Shown here piece after piece: positions 53,301 to 61,021 of a stretch of 64,000 bases of DNA. The stretch is from an uncultured bacterium (GTDB lineage Bacteria; Cyanobacteriota; Vampirovibrionia; Gastranaerophilales; Gastranaerophilaceae): assembly GCA_902791985.1 (NCBI GenBank), contig CADAYD010000001.1:1-64000 (forward strand), given 5' to 3'. Under the pieces are notes generated by a model, which worked only from the letters and a program-made list of their open reading frames with translations, did not search any database and was not told where the DNA came from. A program made the translations under genes and the position numbers. The stretch's first letter is position 1. Every line of letters begins with the position of its first letter.

Positions 53301-53907
53301 TTTCTATGTCACAAGTCACCCGCTTTCTACCATAAGAGAAAAGTTGCCTTTTTTGATGACTCACAAGATTTCGCAAATCCCAAATATTGAAAATGATAAA
53401 TCTGTTACTATTTGCGGACTTGTTACGGCTACAAGGCAAATCCCGCAAAAATCTGATCCGACAAAGTTTATTAGATTTGTTACTATTGAAGATCTAACCG
53501 GCAAAATTGATACTCTCGCATTTAATTCAAAAATTGCCGAATACGGGGATTTAATGCAAAATGAGCAAAGAATTATTGTATCCGGAAAAGTCAGCCGAAG
53601 AAGCGATGATGAGCCGCCTATAATTCTTGTCGACACAGTTAAGCCCGTCGATAATACCAATATTGTAACCGTCGAATTGAAAGATGAATTTAAATATGAA
53701 GAAATTATGCTTTTAAAGCAAATGCTTTGTAAATATAAAGGTTCAGATCCTGTGATGTTAAAACTTCAAGATTTGACAGGAGAGACAAAAATATTGACAT
53801 CTTCAATGTTTTGGGTAAATACTTCAAATGATCTTATAAGTACTTTGAATAAAGGGTTTGATAACAGACTTGAAGTTAGTGTAAAATCAATGGATAAAAA
53901 GTGGTAA
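50392..53907 (+). CDS. dnaE: DNA polymerase III alpha subunit
   Basis: This 1171-residue replicative polymerase is of the DnaE1 class. The PHP domain starts with LHLHTEYSLLDGAIRIGDL. The palm motifs are GPGRGSAAGSL and PDIDTDF with catalytic Asp residues, then HAAGVIIS and LKMDFLGLRNLT. FRPGPLGSGM, YQEQIMQI and AYCFNRAHS complete the fingers. A C-terminal OB domain (VTICGLVTATRQIP) is present. The gene is complete. No ribosome site is seen before ATG 50392. It is divergent from kdsA across a 120-bp AT-rich spacer. Confidence 0.97.
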   Translation: MADEIQYVPLHLHTEYSLLDGAIRIGDLCKFCKEHNMPGVAVTDHGVMYGAMDLYIEADKINAKEKEKAQQDPEYQPQLFNPLIGEEFYVHDGEISERDANHNPRYHLILLAKNNTGYKNLVKLSSIAHIDGFYVKPRINFELLEKYHEGLICCSACLAGEIIQHLLRTDYEGAKAVAKKYQNLFGEDYYIELQDHGLDDQKRTNPELIKLAKELGIKMVITNDSHYLKKEDADWHDTLLCMQTKSSKTEPNRFHFPNNEFYVKTVDELREAFRWLDGETFSECIRNTVEVCKKCSITIEWKAPLPDFPVPEGFTTDTYLESLVNEGMKRKYPKEKITKELQERAKYELGIIEKMGFSAYFLITWDFIHYAKTHDIPVGPGRGSAAGSLVAYCLDITDLDPIEHHLLFERFLNPERFSMPDIDTDFCIDKRGEVIDYVVQKYGADKVCQIITFNTLAARNAMKSVARVFDIPYARSKELSDLISGDPGAKISDALQEGMELKRLYDSDEEVKRLVDTALHVEGLKNATGMHAAGVIISYKPLDEIVPVQHGKDGVVVTQYHREILEKMKLLKMDFLGLRNLTMISKTVKLIKKCQNIDVDINHIPLDDKPTYDMLIRGETVGVFQLESQGMTNLVKKLQPDVFEDLGALVALFRPGPLGSGMVDEFVDRKHGRKAITYPHPRLEPVLKDTYGTMVYQEQIMQIFQVMADYSLGQADQVRRMMGHKDPAAMAAQEGKLIEGSAKYGMKAEDAKVLFEQIQNFAAYCFNRAHSSAYAFVAYQTAYLKCHYPVEYLSELLTSVAGDQEKTQAYIEEALKYGIKVLPPDINKSFSEYAPDGHNIRFGLASIKQVGEGVVDEIIKEREENGEFTSIYDYIKRVDVKCSNRRALEGLIKAGAFSQIEKSRKQLMENLDYIVSTASKEAKEKESGQASLFDMLGDSASVDSAKFTLGGSDEEYDARQIQIFEKEFLGFYVTSHPLSTIREKLPFLMTHKISQIPNIENDKSVTICGLVTATRQIPQKSDPTKFIRFVTIEDLTGKIDTLAFNSKIAEYGDLMQNEQRIIVSGKVSRRSDDEPPIILVDTVKPVDNTNIVTVELKDEFKYEEIMLLKQMLCKYKGSDPVMLKLQDLTGETKILTSSMFWVNTSNDLISTLNKGFDNRLEVSVKSMDKKW

Positions 53908-53994
53908 ATATTTAATTGTAATATTAATATTATTGCACTAGCAAAAATATAATTGTTTGGTTTTTATATTGTTAATTATAATAAGGAGCTAGTC

Positions 53995-54474
53995 ATGAAT
54001 GATATAACATTTACCGGTATAAAATATACCTCAGCAGGAAGATTGTTTGCGGAATCGCAATCTCCGCAAACACAAGAAATTCTTACAAGAGCCGAAAAAA
54101 TGATGAAAAATCACAGATATACAAATCTTGTAGTAAATAAAAACGGATATGCTATTCAATTTGCGGATGCAAGCGGTCGTCATAGTTATAAGATAGATGA
54201 AGTATTATATGGTTGTCAAAATAATGTAAATTTTCATCTTCGGGGTAAGGAAAACAAAGTGTTTACATTTGACTTTTGTTACTATCCGAAAAAATATCAC
54301 AATTGTGCGGTTGCTTCTTCTGAAGATGCGAGGTATAAAAATTCCTTTTTAAATTCCAGTATTGAATTGGTAAATCTTTTGGAAAAAAAAGGGGAGTATC
54401 CCTTAAAGCCGGCTTGGTATGATAAAGTAAAAAAAATGATTAACAAAAGTCGTTTAATATCTTTTCTTTTCTAA
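53995..54474 (+). CDS. Unrecognised small protein with FTG-type N terminus
   Basis: From ATG 53995 (159 residues) AAGGAG lies seven bases before the start. An in-frame ATG at 53953 has no site. It starts MNDITFTGIKYTS. A mixed alpha/beta body with NLVVNKNGYAIQF, then HLRGKENKVFTFDF, and a basic C-terminal helix follow. It contains few Cys. There is no signal peptide. No family was recognised. The FTG-type start is shared with the GH13 protein (NFTGYKW). Confidence 0.7.
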   Translation: MNDITFTGIKYTSAGRLFAESQSPQTQEILTRAEKMMKNHRYTNLVVNKNGYAIQFADASGRHSYKIDEVLYGCQNNVNFHLRGKENKVFTFDFCYYPKKYHNCAVASSEDARYKNSFLNSSIELVNLLEKKGEYPLKPAWYDKVKKMINKSRLISFLF

Positions 54475-54504
54475 AAAGTTTTAATTCCCCCTTGACAATC
54501 ATGC

Positions 54505-54510
54505 TATAAT
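54505..54510 (+). promoter_or_regulatory. -10 box close to the tolC-like start
   Basis: TATAAT ends six bases before ATG 54517 and no ribosome site is present. TTGACA at 54492-54497 is only 7 bp away and cannot be its -35 box. Confidence 0.4.
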
Positions 54511-54516
54511 TAATTT

Positions 54517-56007
54517 ATGAGCATAAAAAAGGTATTATGTTCGGCACTGGTAATAGCATTTTTATTAGCCGGAAACAGTGTAGTAGCTATCCACGAACAC
54601 AACGAGGATGAATTATTACTCAGACCCGCTGTGGAAATAAAAGACGGAACTCTTTTGAGTATCCTGGATTGCGTTTCATTGGCTTTTAAAAACAGTCCGA
54701 AGATTAAACGTAAAAAATATGAATTAGATATAGCAAAAAGTAATCTTGGAGTTGCTAAATCACAGTATTTCCCCACTTTTAATGCTGGTATCGGTTTTAA
54801 TTATCAAAGAAATTCTGATGGAATTTATTATGATAAAAGATATCGTGATTTACCTGCTGTCGGTGTCAGTGTGAGCCAACTTATCTATAATTTTGGTAAA
54901 ACAACTGCATTTATTAAGATGGAAGAATTTTATAAAATTGCCGCAGAATATGAGTTTATGGATAGTCTTTGTTATACCTTGTTTGATATTAAAGCAAAGT
55001 ATTACAATCTTTTACAGAAAAAAGCTCTGTTAAATGTTGCAAAAAATAATGTAGATATAAACGAGAAATTTTTAGAAATAGCAAAGACAAAAACAGAACC
55101 TGACATCGCAACAGCAGAACTGAATTTGAGCGAAGCAAAAATAAAATATATTGAGGCGGAAAACAGTTATAATAACGCAAGATATGATTTAAGTAATGCT
55201 ATGTATATAGATTCTCAGCCGAATTATGAAATAGAAAATACTCCTACATTTACTTATAATGATGATTTTGCCTATGGAACAAAAGGACATGTTGAAGTGA
55301 AACCTTTTGAACCGTACGTCTTTCCCTTTAATATGAGTGATTCTTTTGATATTGCATATGAAAACAGTCCTGATTTAAAGGTGCTTATAAATACAAAATA
55401 TGCAATGGAAGAATCTTTAAAATATGTCAAACGCACATATTTACCTAATTTAACTGCTGATGCCGGTTACGGATTGAACCATACAAATTTTACAAATAAT
55501 AATAGTTTAACTGTCGGTATAAACCTTACGACAAATGTTAATTTAATGGAATTAAAACATTCAATTAAAGGTGCGGATGCACAGTTAAATATTGCTGAAA
55601 ACGAAATAAATCTTTTTAAACAAGATTTGAAGTATGAGATTTTAAGAGCATTTAATAATGTAGACAGGGCTAAAAAGCAAGTTCCTACAGCAAAAACAGA
55701 AGTTGAGCAGGCTCTGAAAAATCTTGAAATAGTTGAGAAAAAATATCGTTCCGATGTGCTGAATTATGTTGCATTACAAGATGCAAGAAAAGATTACATA
55801 CGCGCATTAGACAGTTATATCCAAAGCGTGTATAACTATAATATTGCTTTGATTCAGGTTGAAATGGCTTTACACTATCATTTGGTTGATATCCACCATA
55901 AATCCGAACATGCGATGCATTATCATAACGCAGAATTGGTTGAACACTTAATTAAGGCTCTTGAATGTGATCAAAAGGATGTTCACAGAAAAAAGAAAAG
56001 AAAATAA
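54517..56007 (+). CDS. TolC-family outer-membrane efflux protein with His-rich ends
   Basis: The protein has 496 residues. A signal peptide (about 1-24, ending VVA) is followed by IHEHNEDE. Two OEP repeats run about 40-240 and 270-470, with typical LAFKNSP, IAYENSP and RAFNNVDRAKKQVPTAKTEVE coiled helices. It forms an alpha/beta channel trimer by family. The C terminus is unusual: HYHLVDIHHKSEHAMHYHN then basic KKKRK, with about ten histidines. This suggests metal binding or metal export (CusC/CzcC-like), which is inference. No RND or MFP genes are adjacent. Confidence 0.88.
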   Translation: MSIKKVLCSALVIAFLLAGNSVVAIHEHNEDELLLRPAVEIKDGTLLSILDCVSLAFKNSPKIKRKKYELDIAKSNLGVAKSQYFPTFNAGIGFNYQRNSDGIYYDKRYRDLPAVGVSVSQLIYNFGKTTAFIKMEEFYKIAAEYEFMDSLCYTLFDIKAKYYNLLQKKALLNVAKNNVDINEKFLEIAKTKTEPDIATAELNLSEAKIKYIEAENSYNNARYDLSNAMYIDSQPNYEIENTPTFTYNDDFAYGTKGHVEVKPFEPYVFPFNMSDSFDIAYENSPDLKVLINTKYAMEESLKYVKRTYLPNLTADAGYGLNHTNFTNNNSLTVGINLTTNVNLMELKHSIKGADAQLNIAENEINLFKQDLKYEILRAFNNVDRAKKQVPTAKTEVEQALKNLEIVEKKYRSDVLNYVALQDARKDYIRALDSYIQSVYNYNIALIQVEMALHYHLVDIHHKSEHAMHYHNAELVEHLIKALECDQKDVHRKKKRK

Positions 56008-56040
56008 ATATCACTATAATGCCACTCAGAATGACTTAGT

Positions 56041-57387
56041 TTAAACATCTGAATTTTCTTTTACTTCTTTATTTTTAATAAGCAGAATTTTTATAATTCT
56101 TGCACCGTCGATTTCTGAAACGGTAAATGTAAATTGCCCGTAATTTACTCTGTCGCCGACTTTTGCGATTCGTTCAAGTTCTTTTACGACAAGTCCTGCA
56201 ACAGTATCAACATCTTCAACTTCAAGTTCTTCTTCAGGAATATCAAAGAATTTTGCCAGTTCATCAAGCCTCATTGTACCGGTAACTTCAAACACTTGAG
56301 GCCTAATTTCTTTTATATCCTTTTCTTCATCAATATCAAATTCGTCTTGAACATCTCCAAATATTTCTTCTAAAACGTCTTCCAGCGTTATGAGTCCTGA
56401 GGTTCCGCCAAATTCATCAACAACAATCGCCATTTGTGCACGCTGCTTTTTGAATAATATAACCAATTTATCCAGCGTAATTGTTTCCGGTACAAGTGGA
56501 ATTTTTCGCTGAATTTGTTCTATCGGACGAGTTTCGTTCTTTAAAGAAAGCATAAACAAATCTTTGACATGTACAAAACCTGTAATATGGTCAATATCTT
56601 CATCATAAACAGGATATCTTGTATATTGATTTTCGGTTGCAATACTATTTAATTCATCAAGCGGTGTGTCAATTGAAACACAGACCATATCTGTTCTCGG
56701 GGTCATAACTTCGTGTGCCGTCAAATCTGAAAACTGCAATACATTATGGAACATATCTTTTTCGGTTTCATTTAAAACCCCTTCGTCATAACTGTTTTCT
56801 ACATACATATCCAAATCGTCAATTGTGTGAACGGTTTTTAATGACGGATTAACAGGTATTCTTAACATTCTCAAAATTCCGTTGCAGGTTTTATTGAGTA
56901 GCCATACAAACGGCTTTGATAAAGTCATAAACACATCCATTGGTTTTGCAACAAACAGTGAAATCTTTTCGGGATACTGAAGTGCAATGCATTTTGGTAC
57001 TTGTTCACCGATTAATACATGTAAAAAAGTAATTCCGATAAACGCAAGCACTGCAACAACAATTTGTGCAATATAAGCATCTGCGCTGGGTACGGATTTT
57101 AGAATCGGGGTAAGCATTTTTTCAATAGTTGGCGAACCAAACCAACCTATACCGATACTTGCGATAGTAACCCCGACCTGAACCGCAGCGATGAAAAAGT
57201 TGACATCATCCAGTGCTTTGAGTGCAAGTTTTGCATCAATATTACCGTCTTTTTCCATCTGCTCAATTCTGTTTTTGCGGGCACGCACAATAGCAAATTC
57301 TGCGCCGACAAAAAATGCATTTACAAGCAATAACAAAAATACTATAACCCAATTAAAAACTATGGTATTTATGCTTGATTCATCCAT
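56041..57387 (-). CDS. CNNM/CorC-type membrane protein
   Basis: 448 residues. DUF21 has about four membrane segments (10-180), then two CBS domains (about 200-320; MTPRTDMVCVSIDTPLDE, GTSGLITLEDVLEEIFGD) and a CorC_HlyC domain. The domain order matches magnesium/cobalt exporters once called hemolysins. It lies in the inner membrane with CBS in the cytoplasm, and CBS may bind Mg-ATP. It converges with the tolC-like gene. Confidence 0.9.
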   Translation of the reverse strand: MDESSINTIVFNWVIVFLLLLVNAFFVGAEFAIVRARKNRIEQMEKDGNIDAKLALKALDDVNFFIAAVQVGVTIASIGIGWFGSPTIEKMLTPILKSVPSADAYIAQIVVAVLAFIGITFLHVLIGEQVPKCIALQYPEKISLFVAKPMDVFMTLSKPFVWLLNKTCNGILRMLRIPVNPSLKTVHTIDDLDMYVENSYDEGVLNETEKDMFHNVLQFSDLTAHEVMTPRTDMVCVSIDTPLDELNSIATENQYTRYPVYDEDIDHITGFVHVKDLFMLSLKNETRPIEQIQRKIPLVPETITLDKLVILFKKQRAQMAIVVDEFGGTSGLITLEDVLEEIFGDVQDEFDIDEEKDIKEIRPQVFEVTGTMRLDELAKFFDIPEEELEVEDVDTVAGLVVKELERIAKVGDRVNYGQFTFTVSEIDGARIIKILLIKNKEVKENSDV

Positions 57388-57455
57388 TACTTTTCTTTAA
57401 TCCTCTAGGAATTTATTATAATATCCCCATACCAAAAATGCAAGAGGGAAGATAA

Positions 57456-57474
57456 AAGGCGATATGGCGATAGG
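57456..57474 (+). repeat. Inverted repeat, left copy
   Basis: AAGGCGATATGGCGATAG recurs in inverse orientation at 58482-58500 with 17 of 18 matches. The pair flanks the yjbQ and DUF378 genes. The spacer around it (57388-57643) shows no gene or known RNA. Confidence 0.6.
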
Positions 57475-57643
57475 ATTATGGTGATAAGTTCGTATTGGAT
57501 AAGTGAATAGCGAGGAGTGAGAATTTAGTCGTCGTTATTGATGCTATCGCACAATTTAGAAATATCCGTATGGGTTTGTTCACTTTTCACTGCTTACTAT
57601 TCCCTCAAAATGGTCTTGTCGCTATAAAGTTTTATTGTCTTTG

Positions 57644-58060
57644 TTAATAAACTATTTGTACGTTAACTTTTCTTGCTCTGGCTTTGTTATCAAAATCAAT
57701 CAAAACAACTTGCTGCCATTGCCCTAATTGCAAAACACCGCCAATTAATGGTACATAAGTAGAGTTGCCGACGATTGATGCTCTGATGTGTGCATATCCG
57801 TTGCCGTCATGCCACATTTCATCGTGGTGGTAATCCTTATTTGTTGGAACAATTTTATCCATAATTTCCGGAAAATCAACCAAAAGCCCCGGTTCAAATT
57901 CAATATTGGTAATTGAAACTGTGCTGCCTTGCGCATAAACATATATAACCGCATTTTGCAGACCGTGATTGTAAACCAAGTTCCGGATTTGCGGCGTAAT
58001 ATCAATTATATCCGTGTTACCTTTAGTATGTACCGTAAAATGTTCATTAACTACTGTCAT
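57644..58060 (-). CDS. yjbQ: YjbQ/UPF0047 family protein
   Basis: The 138 residues match YjbQ (secondary thiamine-phosphate synthase family). AVIYVYAQGSTVSITNIE, DEMWHDGNGYAHIRASIVG (with the metal-site His), and GVLQLGQWQQVVLIDFD are diagnostic. The family can weakly replace ThiE, but its natural role is uncertain. The gene is single and flanked by AT-rich spacers. Confidence 0.93.
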   Translation of the reverse strand: MTVVNEHFTVHTKGNTDIIDITPQIRNLVYNHGLQNAVIYVYAQGSTVSITNIEFEPGLLVDFPEIMDKIVPTNKDYHHDEMWHDGNGYAHIRASIVGNSTYVPLIGGVLQLGQWQQVVLIDFDNKARARKVNVQIVY

Positions 58061-58201
58061 AACAATTTATCCCCAAAAACTTTTTCCTTATTGTACAAAG
58101 GACAAAAATTTTTTGCAAACCTTACCTAAGAAAAAAGACTGATGTAATTATATTGTTTTAATCAAATAATAACTTCGCACAGTAATGAAAGGAGTTTTAT
58201 T

Positions 58202-58411
58202 ATGAATATTTTAAGAACCGTAGCGTATATATTGGTACTGATTGGATCAATAAACTGGGGTTTAGTCGGCTTGATGGATATCGATTTGGTCGCTTTGATT
58301 TTTGGAGAAATGACCGTTTTATCAAGAATTGTTTATTCTATTGTAGGGATTTCTGCGATTATTCTTTTAATAACTACTTATAAAGATATTTTTTATCGTG
58401 AGAATTATTAG
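58202..58411 (+). CDS. DUF378 small membrane protein
   Basis: This 69-residue protein has two membrane helices (about 5-25 and 38-60). The IGSINWGLVGL motif between them is diagnostic of DUF378/YuzA. It sits in the inner membrane and its function is unknown. AAAGGAG precedes the ATG. Confidence 0.9.
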   Translation: MNILRTVAYILVLIGSINWGLVGLMDIDLVALIFGEMTVLSRIVYSIVGISAIILLITTYKDIFYRENY

Positions 58412-58481
58412 ATAATGGCGATATGCCTATATGGCGTCGGGACGATACAACTGTTACAATTTAAGTCAATAAGGCTGCAGC

Positions 58482-58500
58482 TCTATCGCCCTATCGCCTT
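58482..58500 (-). repeat. Inverted repeat, right copy
   Basis: The reverse complement reads AAGGCGATAGGGCGATAG, matching 57456-57473 at 17 of 18 bases. A related phrase (GGCGATATGCC) lies at 58417-58427, so the spacer has several GGCGATA units. Confidence 0.6.
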
Positions 58501-58582
58501 TATATACATTTGTTACAAATTTCCCTTAAACAAAAAATGTGCTATATTGTAGTAAATCAGCATTGTTTTTAAGGGTATTTTT

Positions 58583-58957
58583 ATGAAAAAGATTTTGATA
58601 GTTGATGATGAGCAAGATATTGTAGAGAGTCTAAAATTTGTTTTTGAAGGTTGCAATTATACTTGTTATACCGCATTTAATGGTGAGGACGGACTGAAGC
58701 TGGCAAGAGAAATTTCTCCGGATTTAATTATTTTGGATGTTATGATGCCGAGAATTAATGGTTATAAAATAAGTCGTCTGTTGAAGTTTGATAAAAAATA
58801 TAAGGATATCCCTATCTTGATGATTACTGCACGTTCTCAGGAAGAAGATAAACTGATTGGAGAAGAAACCGGAGCAAACGAATATATTACAAAACCGTTT
58901 GATTTGGATGAGGTATTAAAAATTGTACAAAAATACTTGGGAGCAGATGAGAATTAG
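58583..58957 (+). CDS. Receiver-only response regulator
   Basis: 124 residues, a bare CheY-like domain. The acidic pocket is D8 and D9, phosphoacceptor D52 (ILDVMMP), Thr82 (MITA) and K104 (TKPFD) are intact. No DNA-binding or other output domain is present, so it signals by protein contact. The kinase is unknown. It is 3 nt upstream of the degenerate ATPase gene, which is its likely partner. A palindrome ATTTGTTACAAAT lies upstream at 58508-58520. Confidence 0.92.
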   Translation: MKKILIVDDEQDIVESLKFVFEGCNYTCYTAFNGEDGLKLAREISPDLIILDVMMPRINGYKISRLLKFDKKYKDIPILMITARSQEEDKLIGEETGANEYITKPFDLDEVLKIVQKYLGADEN

Positions 58958-58960
58958 AAT

Positions 58961-60343
58961 ATGCCTGCAATTACGAATAAAACATTAGAAACTTTAAAAT
59001 ATGACTTAGTCAGGGAAGGACTTGTTCAGTACGAAATTGTTGAACAGGCACAGGAAATTGCTAATGCACGTAATATAAATATCGGTCAGGCGCTTATTGA
59101 TTCAGGTTTTATAACAGAAGAACAATTAATAAAATTTTTGGAGGCAAAACTCCATACCCCGTTTGTAAATCTTGATGATTATGATTTGGATAAAAATTGT
59201 TTGAAGTATATCAGTTATTCTGATGCAAGAAGATATAAAATAATACCTTTATTTAAGATTGAAAATACCCTGACAGTTGCAATGTCAGATCCGCGTAATC
59301 TTTTTGCGATAGATAAAATTATGGAAAGTGCAGAATGTGAAATTGATCCTGTACTTGCAAATGAAGAAACGATACTTAAAAAAATTGATGAATACTACAA
59401 AATTGATGTTGCTGTCGGAAATATTTCAACAGCATATGAGGCCGGTTATGATTGGCAAGAAGAATTGCATAAAGAAGATTTGAGTGACAATCATATTCAA
59501 AAAATTATTCGCGCAATACTAAAACAGGCAATTATAGAAGATATTCATGAAGTAGTATTTCAAGGTGAGGATGACGGTTTAGGGGTAAATTTCAAAACTA
59601 AGGGCGAGATGTGCAATAAGGGTTTTATACCGTCAGTTTTAATTTCGTCTTTTGTGTCAAAACTGAAAACTTTATCCGAACTTGATCCGTCTGTTTCTGA
59701 AGTTCCGCAGCTGGGCAAGTTGTGCTTCAAGGTTGATAATGTGGTTATTATGGCGAGTGTTTCTACATTTCCGACCATAATGGGAGAGCGTATATTCTTG
59801 AAAATTTATAAGCCTCCAAAAGCTTTAGGTCAAATGGTTTCATCAAAATTTGAGCTTTCAGAAATTCGTCAATCACTTGAGAAACCCGGTATAATACTGG
59901 TTTGCGGTTCTGCGCTTAGTGGTAAAACTCACGTTATTTATTCCCTTTTGTTGGAGGCTGCTAAAACGACTTCAAAAAATATCATGACACTTGAAAGTAT
60001 TGCTAAATACGAACTTAACGGGGTTAATCAGTGTGAATTTAACGAAAATGTCGGATTTAATATGGATAAAGCGGCAAGATTTATAACATTTCAGAACCCT
60101 GATATTATTTATCTTGAAGGTATTAAGTCTAAGGCGTCGTTTGATTATTTTTCGAGTCTTGTTTATGAAGGCAAAACAATTATTATGGAATTTCTCGCAA
60201 ACAATATGGATGATTTACGCTCAAAAATGGCATTTTCGGACTTTGATACTCTAAAAGCCATCATTTCATCAATGATATTTATTCACTCCAAAAACAGTAT
60301 AGAGGTTTTTGACAAAGATAGTTTGCAAAAGTATTTAGGGTAA
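58961..60343 (+). CDS. Degenerate PilB/GspE-like protein
   Basis: The protein has 460 residues. The MshEN domain is complete (about 1-150; VEQAQEIANARNINIGQALI). The C-terminal ATPase-like domain keeps a P-loop GSALSGKTH (316-324). The Walker B region has become NPDIIYLEGIK in place of DPDIILVGEIR, so the catalytic Glu is displaced. The Asp box is LESIAKYE rather than IEDPIE. The His box STxHTN is lost. The tetracysteine is absent. It may bind but probably not hydrolyse ATP. It is 3 nt after a receiver gene, so a phosphorylation-controlled partner of pilus or secretion machinery is plausible. Confidence 0.85.
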   Translation: MPAITNKTLETLKYDLVREGLVQYEIVEQAQEIANARNINIGQALIDSGFITEEQLIKFLEAKLHTPFVNLDDYDLDKNCLKYISYSDARRYKIIPLFKIENTLTVAMSDPRNLFAIDKIMESAECEIDPVLANEETILKKIDEYYKIDVAVGNISTAYEAGYDWQEELHKEDLSDNHIQKIIRAILKQAIIEDIHEVVFQGEDDGLGVNFKTKGEMCNKGFIPSVLISSFVSKLKTLSELDPSVSEVPQLGKLCFKVDNVVIMASVSTFPTIMGERIFLKIYKPPKALGQMVSSKFELSEIRQSLEKPGIILVCGSALSGKTHVIYSLLLEAAKTTSKNIMTLESIAKYELNGVNQCEFNENVGFNMDKAARFITFQNPDIIYLEGIKSKASFDYFSSLVYEGKTIIMEFLANNMDDLRSKMAFSDFDTLKAIISSMIFIHSKNSIEVFDKDSLQKYLG

Positions 60344-61021
60344 TTATTTTACATTTAAAAATTTATGAACTTGCGGTATCAGACGGGTGTCGGGGTTAAT
60401 TTCAAGAAAATTTTTAAAAACTTTTTGGCAAAAATCGTTATCAACGCTCATGATGTTTCCGTTCATTTTTGGTTGAAGTATAAGTTCAATTCCGTATTTT
60501 TTCCCTAAATTAGCGCATGTGTGGATTTCGCTATCTGTTATGTTTTTATCAAAAACGATTTTTGCAAATGTGTATATTCCCTTGCAATTACTCAAAAACT
60601 CATTGTGCAATTTAAAAGTGTCTTTTCCTGTTGAACTTGGCAATTTGATATCAGCTGAAATAATGTCAATTTTATCTTTTAATTTTGATAATTCTTTTGT
60701 CATAGTTGCATTTGTTTCAAGGTAAATTTTTGTTTTAGTCAGCAACGGAACAAATTCATTTATAAAATCGGCATTTAAAAGCGGTTCTCCTCCTGTTAAA
60801 GAGATTGAATGAATTTTTTTTAAATCATATTCTTTTACAATTTTTCGTACCAAACTTTCTGCAGTGTAAGATTTTGCTCCGTTCATACCAAAATCTGTAT
60901 CGCAGTAATTACAATTAAGATTGCAACCGCAAAAACGTAAGAACAATTGATTAACTCCGACAAAAGGACCTTCGCCCTGTATAGATTCAAATATTTCTTT
61001 TATTTTAACTTCCGTAGCCAA
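60344..61021 (-). CDS. queE: 7-carboxy-7-deazaguanine synthase (TTG start)
   Basis: This 225-residue radical-SAM enzyme of queuosine synthesis has the CxxxCxxC cluster in GCNLNCNYCDTDF, the GGEPLL SAM motif and IYLETNAT. EIFESIQGEGPFVG is the QueE N-terminal signature. The start is TTG at 61021, inside the end of the dnaJ-like gene (17-nt overlap), with GAGG upstream. No ATG is available near the N terminus. queC and queD are not in the window. Confidence 0.92.
   Translation of the reverse strand: MATEVKIKEIFESIQGEGPFVGVNQLFLRFCGCNLNCNYCDTDFGMNGAKSYTAESLVRKIVKEYDLKKIHSISLTGGEPLLNADFINEFVPLLTKTKIYLETNATMTKELSKLKDKIDIISADIKLPSSTGKDTFKLHNEFLSNCKGIYTFAKIVFDKNITDSEIHTCANLGKKYGIELILQPKMNGNIMSVDNDFCQKVFKNFLEINPDTRLIPQVHKFLNVK

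Noticed and set aside
54492-54497. TTGACA as -35 box of the tolC-like gene
   Set aside because: Only 7 bp separate it from TATAAT at 54505, far too short for a sigma-70 promoter.
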